DNA of 10,243 nt, taken from Verrucomicrobiota bacterium (GTDB lineage: Bacteria; Verrucomicrobiota; Verrucomicrobiia; Chthoniobacterales; UBA6821). The DNA is taken from NCBI GenBank assembly GCA_016871655.1, contig VHCR01000039.1, positions 1 to 10,243 on the forward strand. The letters run 5' to 3'. Every line of letters starts with the position of its first letter. Position 1 is the stretch's first letter. A model generated the notes under the pieces. It ran no database searches and was not told the origin of the DNA. It was given only the letters and a program-made list of their open reading frames with translations. Shown piece by piece: positions 1-5,872 of this stretch. The translations under genes and the position numbers were made by a program.

Positions 1-496
1 ATGCCTTGAGTTCTTCTGGAGTTTCTATTGAACCTGTAGAGCTCAATATAGCTGCCGTATCTTCAAATTCATTAGTAGGCTCCCATGCTCCTTTCTCAGG
101 GTGTTGCTCTTCCCACTTATCATCTCGACCAAGACGATAACGTGGTCGTGCTTGTTCCGGAACAGCAGTCACAGCATGTTCTCCCAAAGACCCTACAGAA
201 TCTACTCCAGGAGCCTTAGCAGCTTTGTCAGTTGGCTCCGCGCCTGCTACGGCCGCTGTTGTTGTTGCCGATGTCGATGACGGTAAAGTGTCGATGTGTT
301 CCATGGAATCTGTTTCTGTTATTGATGGGTGCCTCTCAGAAAGCCTGCGTCCAGCCTCTTCTTGTTGTTGGGCTGCGCCAGCCCGCTGTTCCCGCTTAGG
401 ACGTTCTGCTCCCCCTCCTAACATCGGAAGCGCTTGCAGAGAAAAAGTTGTTCCTACTAAAAATAGAATGAGACTAAGTACCGGGGGGAATTTCAT
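1..496 (-). CDS. Partial exported low-complexity protein, N-terminal part
   Basis: This reading frame starts at the ATG complementary to 494-496 and stays open for 165 codons to the left edge, so the C-terminus lies outside the window. The first 22 or so residues look like a signal peptide: MKF, a hydrophobic run LSLILFLVG, then a cleavage-like SLQA before LP. The mature part is rich in Ala, Glu, Pro, Ser and Thr. It has a QQQEE segment near residue 45, an ATTTAAVAGAE stretch near residue 80, and a more charged, possibly folded part with RPRYRLGRDDKWEEQ from about residue 117. No family is recognised. The composition suggests an exported or surface protein with a flexible linker. No Shine-Dalgarno motif precedes the start; GAGG lies about 24 bases upstream, too far to serve. 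An open frame also runs on the opposite strand here, but it has no signal or domain and is probably a shadow. Confidence 0.6.
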   Translation of the reverse strand, partial: MKFPPVLSLILFLVGTTFSLQALPMLGGGAERPKREQRAGAAQQQEEAGRRLSERHPSITETDSMEHIDTLPSSTSATTTAAVAGAEPTDKAAKAPGVDSVGSLGEHAVTAVPEQARPRYRLGRDDKWEEQHPEKGAWEPTNEFEDTAAILSSTGSIETPEELKA

Positions 497-555
497 TTTG
501 CAAAGTATCTATGTCTTTGCCTCAGATATCAAATAAAAATTATTTGTGAATGCTT

Positions 556-788
556 ATACCATCTTCACTCATTATCTCGACTATAGAGCTTGTTGCAACT
601 CGCTCGCTCCCGCTCGACTCGCCCTTGCTGGGCTGCCTTCGGCACTTGATCCAGCGGCCTCCCAGCTAGCTGTATTTTATTGGCATCTGACTGCGTTGTC
701 ATCACTCACGTTACAGAAGATAGCGCTCGTTCTTCCGCCTTTTCAATTTAATAAACTATATAGTCCAGCTAATTCATGAAGATGGTAT
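556..788. repeat. Intergenic repeat element with 12-bp inverted ends (copy A)
   Basis: The 364-base gap 497-860 holds no convincing gene. Most of it is this element, bounded by a perfect 12-bp inverted repeat: ATACCATCTTCA at 556-567 and TGAAGATGGTAT at 777-788. Its right part (735-760) has a CAATTTAATAAACTATA core nearly matching the arms of the element at 2461-2722. The adjoining stretch 692-739 read in reverse shares AGCGCTATC, TAACGTGAG and AACGCAG, in that order, with 2572-2612 of that element. The left half is GC-rich and structured: GTTGCAAC at 592-599, and GCTGGG at 627-632 facing CCCAGC at 661-666. Together this indicates a diverged member of one repeat family. It could be a MITE relic or another palindromic intergenic repeat. 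The 77-codon open frame across it is not credited as a gene. Confidence 0.5.
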
Positions 789-860
789 TACTCTTATCCA
801 AAATAGAAATTTCCAACTGAAGTAGAGCCTGTCCAAAAGTGAGTCGTTTTTGCACAGTCT

Positions 861-1184
861 TTAGCTAATTGTGCATGATGATGAACTTGATGTCGCATGA
901 TCTTCAAGTTCTTTTGCCCTTCTTAATAGATCATCGATGTGTTATTGGCGTGGTTGAAGGTATTGTGCTTCTAAAGCCGCCCAAGAAAGAGCGTTGCTTG
1001 CCCATTGCTTTGGATAAAGCAAAGTGTTTTTTGCTGCTTCAACTGTCCCGTACGCCATTTGAGGTTTTGATACGCCTGCATAAAAACTATCCCTCATTTT
1101 ATTTACTCCAGCCGAACTCTTCATATCCATTGTCTCTGGTGAATTCGGAGCATGTGCAATTTCTGCAGGCATTTCTCCCTTCAT
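861..1184 (-). pseudogene. Probable decayed gene remnant with in-frame stop
   Basis: From the ATG complementary to 1182-1184 a protein-like frame runs 80 codons to TAA at 942-944, with residues such as NKMRDSFYAGVSKPQMAYG and KQWASNALSWAALEAQ. The same frame then continues for 26 more codons (HIDDLLRRAKELEDHATSS...) to a second TAA at 861-863. The residues on both sides of the first stop look like one continuous amphipathic, helix-forming sequence, and that stop is one base from CAA (Gln). Upstream of the ATG the frame is open only to a TAA at 1209-1211, inside a heptamer repeat, so a longer 5' part may have been lost. No ribosome site fits the first ATG. The family is not recognised. It could instead be a short functional gene ending at 942, or a fragment of a larger secreted or effector-like protein. 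Confidence 0.4.
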
Positions 1185-1200
1185 CCAATTAAATAGGCGC

Positions 1201-1221
1201 GTTGCTCGTTACTCTTTACCC
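1201..1221. repeat. TTACTCN-type heptamer tract, three units
   Basis: Three consecutive 7-base units, GTTGCTC, GTTACTC and TTTACCC, lie between the brnQ copy 1 stop codon and the remnant at 861-1184. They belong to the heptamer family found upstream of both brnQ genes and in the 7354-7468 intergenic region. This tract is an exception to the pattern seen there, because it reads in the opposite orientation to the minus-strand frame that follows it. It may mark an old boundary where the 5' end of the remnant was replaced. Confidence 0.55.
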
Positions 1222-1242
1222 GCTAGGCGCAGAGCACCTAGC
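1222..1242 (-). terminator. Hairpin overlapping the brnQ copy 1 stop codon
   Basis: On the minus-strand transcript the sequence GCTAGGTGC, TCT, GCGCCTAGC forms a 9-bp stem (one U-G pair) with a 3-base loop. The TAG stop codon lies within the 5' arm. No T-run follows, so it is not a classical intrinsic terminator. It could still mark the 3' end of the transcript or protect it from exonucleases. The corresponding position after the second brnQ gene shows no such hairpin. Confidence 0.4.
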
Positions 1243-2380
1243 CCTCCCAGTCACTACTTTCGGGAACCATGGTCAACGAGACAGGGCGATGGCGGTAGAG
1301 CTTCCATAATTTCCATCCCATATTTACTAAAATATAAAAAATTAAAAAGGGATAGATCATAGAGATAATGGGTGCTAATGCTTTCATGATGCCGCCGAAG
1401 CCCAGCATTGCCATTGCGGTGGTGATGGCAATGGTGATGATTAAGGCTGGTAGGTAAGCGAGGCGTCCGCCGAGAAGATCTCGGTGAAGGTACATGCCGA
1501 AGACGGCGGTGAGCGCGATAGCTGTCGTGAGGCAGGCGATCGCAACGGTGATATTGGCCAATCCGCCACCCTCTTTTCCAAGAATTAAAATAGAAAGCGC
1601 GCTAAAAATATCAGCTCGCTCAACTCCAGCAATTGCCGCTCCATGAAAAGAGGCAACAAGGCAGAATCCAGCATAGACTAAAGAGAGCAGTCCGCCTCCA
1701 ATGACGCTGGCTTGCAATCCAAGTTTGATAATAGAGCGCGAGTCAGCTTGTTGCTCAGGGTGCATGCCTTTTTTAAGGCCACTCAAGATGAGTCCCGAAA
1801 GAAAAATAGTTCCTAGCAAATCACATGTTCCATAGCCTGAGAGAAAACCTTGGTTAAAACTTTCTACACGCGTCCATGAAACAGGAAGAAAATTTGTAGG
1901 AGAGAAAAGGCCCTTCACGATGATCGAGAGGAGGAGTGTGATTTTCAAAGGGCCTAAAATTTTTCCTAAAAGATCGATAACAAAACTATTTTTCATTGTG
2001 CAGCAAAACATGATGACCGCACAAAAAAGAGTGAATCCCAAAATAGAAAGAGAAGGAAGATACATTTTGCTAACAGCATAGGAAATTGTGACGCAGCGTG
2101 GAATCAGGCCAAAAGGGCCTATCAAGGTCATGCAGAGGAAGGTCAGTAAAAAAGCAGGGATTTTTCCAAGTGGCGCTAAGAGGAATTTGTAATCGCCATG
2201 ATTCAGTATCGTTCCAAAGAGTCCTAGCAATGGAACTAACACGGCAGTGAGACAAAAACCGAGCAGACTCCAAAAGACTTGATGGCCGCTATCGCGTCCT
2301 AGAATCAAGGGAAAGACAATGTTGCCGGCGCCAAACAACATGGCGAACATCGCAAAGCCGGTGGTTAATACTTTTTTCAT
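1238..2380 (-). CDS. brnQ: Branched-chain amino-acid carrier BrnQ, copy 1
   Basis: This 380-residue, very hydrophobic protein belongs to the LIVCS family of sodium- or proton-coupled symporters that import leucine, isoleucine and valine across the inner membrane. Family signatures are GFAMFAMLFGAGNIVFPL near residues 8-25 (the unwound first helix that binds ligand and cation), GP-x5-PRCVTISYA near residues 88-102, LGPLKITLL near 141, and FLSGYGTCDL near 180. About ten membrane segments are apparent. The protein is shorter than the roughly 440 residues of E. coli BrnQ, with the deficit at the C-terminus, and ends in a hydrophilic tail finishing SDWEG. It shares about 70% identity, without gaps, with its neighbour at 2742-3884. 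The ATG lies inside a perfect inverted repeat (2365-2399), and no Shine-Dalgarno motif precedes it. Family is secure; exact substrate preference cannot be read. Confidence 0.93.
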   Translation of the reverse strand: MKKVLTTGFAMFAMLFGAGNIVFPLILGRDSGHQVFWSLLGFCLTAVLVPLLGLFGTILNHGDYKFLLAPLGKIPAFLLTFLCMTLIGPFGLIPRCVTISYAVSKMYLPSLSILGFTLFCAVIMFCCTMKNSFVIDLLGKILGPLKITLLLSIIVKGLFSPTNFLPVSWTRVESFNQGFLSGYGTCDLLGTIFLSGLILSGLKKGMHPEQQADSRSIIKLGLQASVIGGGLLSLVYAGFCLVASFHGAAIAGVERADIFSALSILILGKEGGGLANITVAIACLTTAIALTAVFGMYLHRDLLGGRLAYLPALIITIAITTAMAMLGFGGIMKALAPIISMIYPFLIFYILVNMGWKLWKLYRHRPVSLTMVPESSDWEG

Positions 2381-2399
2381 GAGATGAAAAAAGTATTAA
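2365..2399 (-). promoter_or_regulatory. Perfect palindrome enclosing the brnQ copy 1 start codon
   Basis: TTAATACTTTTTTCAT (2365-2380) and ATGAAAAAAGTATTAA (2384-2399) are perfect 16-bp inverted arms around a 3-base spacer GAG. In the mRNA the 3' arm is the first five codons of brnQ (MKKVL) plus one base, and the 5' arm would pair with it, burying the AUG in an A/U-rich stem with loop CUC. There is no Shine-Dalgarno motif in the loop. The opposite strand also reads ATG-AAA-AAA-GTA-TTA and ends after eight codons at TAA. The structure is seen directly. A role in translation control or as a protein-binding palindrome is inference, supported by the equivalent at 3870-3902. Confidence 0.65.
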
Positions 2400-2427
2400 G
2401 TAACGAGTAACGAGTAAAGAGTAATGG
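2400..2427. repeat. Heptamer tract upstream of brnQ copy 1, four units
   Basis: On the plus strand the units are GTAACGA, GTAACGA, GTAAAGA and GTAATGG, directly adjoining the start-codon palindrome. On the brnQ-sense strand they read as TTACTCN-type units running towards the start. The remaining part of the 361-base gap 2381-2741 is about 33 bases of unassigned sequence (2428-2460), the palindromic element at 2461-2722, and a short A/T-rich link to the second brnQ stop. Confidence 0.75.
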
Positions 2428-2460
2428 GTGGAGAATAACTAGTGCGTTGGGAATTCGCTA

Positions 2461-2722
2461 ATGCGGATGAAGAGCAAGGAGCGACGGCGCACAGCGGCTG
2501 AGTGTATAGTGTATTAAATTGACAAGGGCATGTTAGAAGCGCTGAAATTTTTTCTTAGAACAAGGCCGAAGATCGAAGCGCTATCCGAAGATAACGTGAG
2601 ATCTGAGAACGCAGTTCTAGGGAAAAAGAGCAAGCTTATCGCGTGCCCTTTTCAATTTAATACACTATATATGGAAATACTCGATGACGCGAGCACCGAC
2701 GCGACGCAGATCTTCGCCGCAT
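2461..2722. mobile_element. Long-palindrome, MITE-like element between the two brnQ genes
   Basis: The sequence folds back on itself. The 28-base arms at 2505-2532 and 2642-2669 match in inverted orientation at 26 positions, with core TATAGTGTATTAAATTGA. Outside them ATGCGGATGAAGA at 2461-2473 faces its near-complement ending at 2722. Inside them TTTTTCTTAGAAC on the left faces a similar TTTTTCCCTAGAAC on the right. The element carries no transposase and no convincing frame. A diverged relative lies at 556-788. This size, structure and intergenic placement fit a non-autonomous miniature inverted-repeat element or a large palindromic intergenic repeat. A clear target-site duplication was not found, although the arms begin with TATA, so a TA duplication cannot be excluded. 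The outer boundary is uncertain. Confidence 0.55.
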
Positions 2723-2741
2723 CAGTAGAATTTACAATGTG

Positions 2742-3884
2742 CTATCCTTCCCAATCACTTGTTTCGGGAGTGATCGTCAACGAAACCGGACGATGGGTTT
2801 TGAGTTTCCACCATTTCCAGAGGAGGTTGCCAAGGATATAAACAATCAAGATTGGATAAAGTACCTCAATGATCGGGCTGACAAATTTCATGATGCCGCT
2901 AAACCCGAGAGAGGCGATGGCAGCGGTGATGAGAGTCGTGATGATCAAGGAAGCAAGATAGCTGAGTCGACCAGCCAAGAGATCTTTGTGTAGGTACATC
3001 GCGAACATGGCTGTCAACGCAATCGCTGTAGTGAGGCAAGCAATCGCAACAGTGAGGTTAGCGAAAGCGCCACCAGCTTCTCCCAAAATTAAAATCGTTA
3101 ACGAGCTGAAAATGTCAGCTCGCTCGACGGAGGCAAGCTGAGCTCCATGCAAGCCTGAGGCGAGACAAAAGCCCGCGTAGACGAGAGACAAAAGTAAACC
3201 GCCGATGAGGCTAGCTTGCAGGCCGAGTTTGATGATTGCACGCGCATCTTGTTGTTGCTCGGGGTGGAGACCTTGACGCAGGCGACTTAAAATCAGACTT
3301 GAAAGAAAAATAATGGCAATCAAATCACACGTGCCGTAACCAGAAAAAAGTCCCAAGCGAAAACCCTCCATTTTAGTCAATGTAACAGGCATCATGGCTG
3401 CTGGAGCAAAGATACCTTTGACAATAATTGAAAAGAGAAGCGTAATTTTCAAAGGCCCCAAAAATTTTCCCAGCAAATCGATGATGAAACTATTTTTAAT
3501 GGTGCAGAGAAAAATGAGCACGGCACATCCGCTGCTAAAAGCCCAGATGGGAATAGCAGGCAAGTACGATTTAATGGCTGCATAAGAAATGGTGACGCAG
3601 CGCGGAGTGAGTGCTAGTGGCCCTAGCAAGATCATGCATATAGTGATAACGAGGAAAGCGGGGACTTTTCCCAGTGGAGCTAAGAGGCATTTGTAATCGC
3701 CATGATTTAACATAATGGCGAAAAGCCCCAGGAGAGGGACAAGTACGGCGGTAATACAAAAACCAAGTAGACCAAAAAAAAGTTGATGGCCGCTATCGCG
3801 ACCTAAAATTAATGGGAAAACAACATTGCCAGCGCCAAATAACATAGCGAACATAGCAAAACCTGTAGTCAGTACTTTTTTCAT
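2742..3884 (-). CDS. brnQ: Branched-chain amino-acid carrier BrnQ, copy 2
   Basis: This LIVCS-family symporter of 380 residues is collinear with the copy at 1238-2380; about 109 substitutions were counted by eye. Conserved blocks include the first helix GFAMFAMLFGAGNVVFPL, PRCVTISYA near residue 94, LGPLKITLL near 141, FSGYGTCDL near 180, IIKLGLQAS near 219, VAIACLTTAIALTA near 280, and the terminal HRPVSLT...SDWEG. Differences concentrate in membrane segments around residues 100-130 and 155-200, so the copies may differ in preference for leucine, isoleucine and valine, or in affinity. They are tandem paralogs in the same direction, separated by 361 bases holding a palindromic element, so each may have its own promoter. 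The start codon sits in a second palindrome (3870-3902), without a Shine-Dalgarno motif. No truncation or frameshift is visible. Confidence 0.93.
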   Translation of the reverse strand: MKKVLTTGFAMFAMLFGAGNVVFPLILGRDSGHQLFFGLLGFCITAVLVPLLGLFAIMLNHGDYKCLLAPLGKVPAFLVITICMILLGPLALTPRCVTISYAAIKSYLPAIPIWAFSSGCAVLIFLCTIKNSFIIDLLGKFLGPLKITLLFSIIVKGIFAPAAMMPVTLTKMEGFRLGLFSGYGTCDLIAIIFLSSLILSRLRQGLHPEQQQDARAIIKLGLQASLIGGLLLSLVYAGFCLASGLHGAQLASVERADIFSSLTILILGEAGGAFANLTVAIACLTTAIALTAMFAMYLHKDLLAGRLSYLASLIITTLITAAIASLGFSGIMKFVSPIIEVLYPILIVYILGNLLWKWWKLKTHRPVSLTITPETSDWEG

Positions 3885-3902
3885 GGGATGAAAAAAGTAC
3901 TG
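3870..3902 (-). promoter_or_regulatory. Perfect palindrome enclosing the brnQ copy 2 start codon
   Basis: CAGTACTTTTTTCAT (3870-3884) and ATGAAAAAAGTACTG (3888-3902) are perfect 15-bp inverted arms around GGG. Compared with the palindrome at 2365-2399, two positions differ in the coding arm (Leu codon CTG here, TTA there). Both are matched by complementary changes in the non-coding arm, so pairing is preserved in each copy. The opposite strand again reads ATG-AAA-AAA-GTA and stops after eight codons. Compensated change argues for selection on pairing, or for arm-to-arm correction during replication. Confidence 0.65.
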
Positions 3903-3903
3903 G

Positions 3904-3938
3904 GTAATGAGTAATGAGTAAAGAGTAACGAGTAAAAA
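3904..3938. repeat. Heptamer tract upstream of brnQ copy 2, five units
   Basis: On the plus strand the units are GTAATGA, GTAATGA, GTAAAGA, GTAACGA and GTAAAAA. They begin one base outside the start-codon palindrome and keep the same order and orientation relative to brnQ as the tract at 2400-2427. The tract occupies most of the 75-base divergent gap to the plus-strand gene at 3960, so any promoters for both genes must overlap or adjoin it. Confidence 0.75.
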
Positions 3939-3959
3939 TTTGGGGAGAACGATGAACTA

Positions 3960-4505
3960 ATGATGATGAGATGCAAAACAAAAGCTCTTTTGCTGCTGCT
4001 CCTTTATTTTTTTTGTAGCTCGCTACAAGCCGTTCAGCAGCTCAAGATCCCTCTCGGATGCTCCTGGGGAGATGATCCTGCGAAGTTAGAAGAACTAATC
4101 CATGCAGGAGGGCTCACACTGGTCAATTCGGAGACGATTCCTTCGACTCAAAAAAAATTAATAACCGTCCGCGGCGTCATTGGGGCAGCCTTGAAGCAAA
4201 ACATTTTTGTTTTTCAAAAAGAGGAGCTCATAGAAATCGAATATCAGTATGGCGATCCAAAATGGGATGCGAAAAAATATCAGGATTTTTTCGACAACTT
4301 TCGGCGCATGTTTGAAAACAAATATGGCCCAGGAACGCCGCTCACCAAAACAGCCGGTTCTTCAACAGATGCCTACGGAGTCGCAACTTCGATCACCGGT
4401 TACGAATGGGCGCAATCCTTCTGCATCTTAGATCTTTTCTACTACACCGCGGAGAAAAAAAATCAGCAGTATCGCTTGATCAGCGTGCATTACAAGATGC
4501 CGTGA
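3960..4505 (+). CDS. Small exported protein of unknown function
   Basis: The 181-residue product has a clear signal peptide: MMMRCKTK, then a Leu-rich core LLLLLLYFF, then SLQA with likely cleavage after residue 24. A Cys in YFFCSS is not a good lipobox, so a soluble periplasmic or secreted protein is more likely than a lipoprotein. The mature part begins near IPLGCSWGDDPAKLEEL, resembling short exported proteins that open with a G-x-SWGD block and alternate strands and helices. Other features are IEIEYQYGDPKW near residue 91, an aromatic-rich helix YQDFFDNFRRMF near 107, and a terminal strand pair. Cys34 and Cys155 could form a disulfide. GGGGAG at 3942-3947, 12 bases before the ATG, is the only good Shine-Dalgarno motif in the window. 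The third Met (3966) is an alternative start. It is divergent from brnQ copy 2 and convergent with 4564-4977. Function is not recognised. Confidence 0.8.
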   Translation: MMMRCKTKALLLLLLYFFCSSLQAVQQLKIPLGCSWGDDPAKLEELIHAGGLTLVNSETIPSTQKKLITVRGVIGAALKQNIFVFQKEELIEIEYQYGDPKWDAKKYQDFFDNFRRMFENKYGPGTPLTKTAGSSTDAYGVATSITGYEWAQSFCILDLFYYTAEKKNQQYRLISVHYKMP

Positions 4506-4508
4506 TTA

Positions 4509-4529
4509 GGTTACGGGTTGCAGGAGAAA
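4509..4529. repeat. Degenerate GGTTACA-type heptamers, three units
   Basis: GGTTACG, GGTTGCA and GGAGAAA lie directly after the stop codon of the gene at 3960-4505, in the 58-base gap between convergent genes. They match the units at 9269-9296 and share the order perfect unit, GGTTGCA unit, purine-rich unit. Confidence 0.5.
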
Positions 4530-4563
4530 AGCAGAGAAAGTGGCTGAAGTGATCGCAAGGCAA

Positions 4564-4977
4564 TTACTTCGCTGCTGCCGGATCTTTAATATTCACGGTA
4601 AACGCGACGGCTTTGTTACAACTATAAACAGGATCAGTTCCGATATTAAAAAAAACTAAAACAATTTGACCCGAATTGACGCCTTTGTAAGTTAAGGTCG
4701 TTATGTTTGCATCTGCATCATGACTATCGCCGCTGAAAGTTATGACTGAGGCATTCGGGTCGGCGTTTGGAATTGCTGAATCGCTAAAAGTGACTCTGGG
4801 AACTGCAGCAAGAGCCCATCCTTGTGCTCCGCTAAAGCAAAAGGAAACTTTGTCTCCCTTGTTGATGTTAACGGGATTTAATGCGTCTGCTTCCGTTACT
4901 GTTACATCAGCACGCAAAGTGGTAGGGAGGATAGCTAAGCAGAGTGAGAGGAGGAGAGGTATTAGTTTTAATTTCAT
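4564..4977 (-). CDS. Small exported beta-rich protein of unknown function
   Basis: The 137-residue product has a signal peptide (MKLK, LIPLLLSLCLAILPTT, LRA) with likely cleavage after residue 23, giving a mature chain of about 114 residues beginning DVTVTEADALNP. The rest alternates short hydrophobic strands with polar turns: GDKVSFCFSG near residue 41, a GW dipeptide near 53, ITTLTYKGVNSGQIVLVFFNIG near 92-113, and AVAFTVNIK near 123. This pattern suggests an immunoglobulin-like beta sandwich of one domain. Cys47 and Cys120 are the only cysteines of the mature chain and could bridge the sheets. The layout loosely recalls chagasin-type inhibitors, but the NPTTGYxW loop of that family is absent, so no function is assigned. 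The AGGAGG next to the start lies on the opposite strand and cannot serve this gene, which is preceded by a C-rich leader. Confidence 0.75.
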   Translation of the reverse strand: MKLKLIPLLLSLCLAILPTTLRADVTVTEADALNPVNINKGDKVSFCFSGAQGWALAAVPRVTFSDSAIPNADPNASVITFSGDSHDADANITTLTYKGVNSGQIVLVFFNIGTDPVYSCNKAVAFTVNIKDPAAAK

Positions 4978-5035
4978 AGGAGGTTGTGTTTAAAGAAAAA
5001 TGAAAGCAGTGTCAATTTTAAAGGTTTTAAGAAGG

Positions 5036-5863
5036 CTAAAAAACAAACGGCACACCTTTTTGGGCAAATCCTATTTTTTGGTCACTGAGGAAACGATCGC
5101 CTAAGCGCTCGAATCCTTTTTCTTCGCGGAAGTTTTTGAGGAATTGGTTCACGCGCTCGCGTAGTTCCACGTCGGACAAGCGCAGGCCGATGGCCCACGA
5201 TTCCTGCTGCAAAGAGGAAAGCAGCGCTCGCGTTTCAAGAGGATGTTCATGATGATGTTTCCAGATACTCATTTCATCGTACAGAAAAGCATCGGCTTTT
5301 TTTTGGAGGACCTCCAAAACCGCAGTAGCCTCTTGATCAAAAACAAGGAGCGTTGCTTGAGGTAAATTTTTTTGGGCCCAAAGTTGTCCAGTTGTGCCTT
5401 GGCGCACGGCCACCTTGAAGGCGGGCTGGTTGAGATCGTTGATTGTTTGAATCGGCGTATCTTGTCGGACAAGCGCTCCCAACGCAATTGTCAAGTAAGG
5501 ATCCGAAAATGCAATGCTCTTTCGCCGTTCGGGTGTGTCGGTCATGGAAGAAATAATGAGATCGATTTTTCCTGTTTGTAGCGAGGGAAGAAGGCCAACG
5601 AAAGGAATGTTTTCAATTTGCAAGGGGCGGTGCAAATCTTTGCTCAAAGCCTCTGCCATGGCCACGCTGACACCATCAGGATCCCCGTGTTCGTTGATCA
5701 TTTCAAATGGAGGGTAAGACAAATCCATGCCGATGCGAATTGGTTGTGTCTGCGGAGCCCGTTGGCAAGCCGTAAGGAAGAGGAGAGAACAGCCGCAAAA
5801 GAATGCAAAGAGAGTAAAGAAAAAAGACTGAAAGCTGAAGGCTGAGGGACAAAGGTTTTTCAT
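5036..5863 (-). CDS. ABC transporter substrate-binding lipoprotein, polar amino acids
   Basis: This 275-residue family 3 solute-binding protein captures an amino acid outside the membrane and delivers it to the permease. A long N-terminal signal ends in LTAC, with Cys33 as the likely lipidated residue; C25 in FCGC is a less likely site. Family motifs are IGMDLSYPPFEM near residues 44-55, GLLPSLQTGKIDLIISSMTDTPERRKSIAFSDPY near 90-123 (the ligand-contacting SSM-x-T-x3-R segment), and VAVRQGTTGQLW near 151, whose Thr158 usually contacts the ligand. YDEMS near residue 195 carries the acidic residue that typically binds the ligand amino group. The length is normal. It is the last gene of the operon, 9 bases after the ATPase stop, with no Shine-Dalgarno motif. 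Arginine, glutamine, cystine or histidine are all possible ligands; none can be chosen by eye. Confidence 0.9.
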   Translation of the reverse strand: MKNLCPSAFSFQSFFFTLFAFFCGCSLLFLTACQRAPQTQPIRIGMDLSYPPFEMINEHGDPDGVSVAMAEALSKDLHRPLQIENIPFVGLLPSLQTGKIDLIISSMTDTPERRKSIAFSDPYLTIALGALVRQDTPIQTINDLNQPAFKVAVRQGTTGQLWAQKNLPQATLLVFDQEATAVLEVLQKKADAFLYDEMSIWKHHHEHPLETRALLSSLQQESWAIGLRLSDVELRERVNQFLKNFREEKGFERLGDRFLSDQKIGFAQKGVPFVF

Positions 5864-5872
5864 AAAGCCAAA

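Noticed and set aside
225..536. Plus-strand frame of 103 codons opposite the left-edge gene
   Set aside because: The minus frame has a signal peptide and is open to the window edge; the plus frame has Cys/Ser-rich shadow composition and no start signals.
546..779. 77-codon plus frame in the left gap
   Set aside because: It lies inside a structured repeat element and translates repeat sequence, with no protein-like features.
824..850. TAGAGCCTGTCCAAAAG resembling an insertion-sequence end
   Set aside because: No inverted partner and no transposase remnant were found within the window.
869..1192. Plus-strand frame of 107 codons opposite the remnant
   Set aside because: It spans exactly the protein-like minus-strand frame and reads as its antisense; no domain, signal or ribosome site supports it.
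2530..2841. 103-codon plus frame between the brnQ genes
   Set aside because: It runs from the palindromic element into the antisense of the second brnQ gene, so it is not one coding unit.
4971..5092. AGGAGG followed by a short plus-strand frame from about 5000
   Set aside because: The frame is only about 35 codons long and mostly antisense to the binding-protein gene; the AGGAGG is probably chance.
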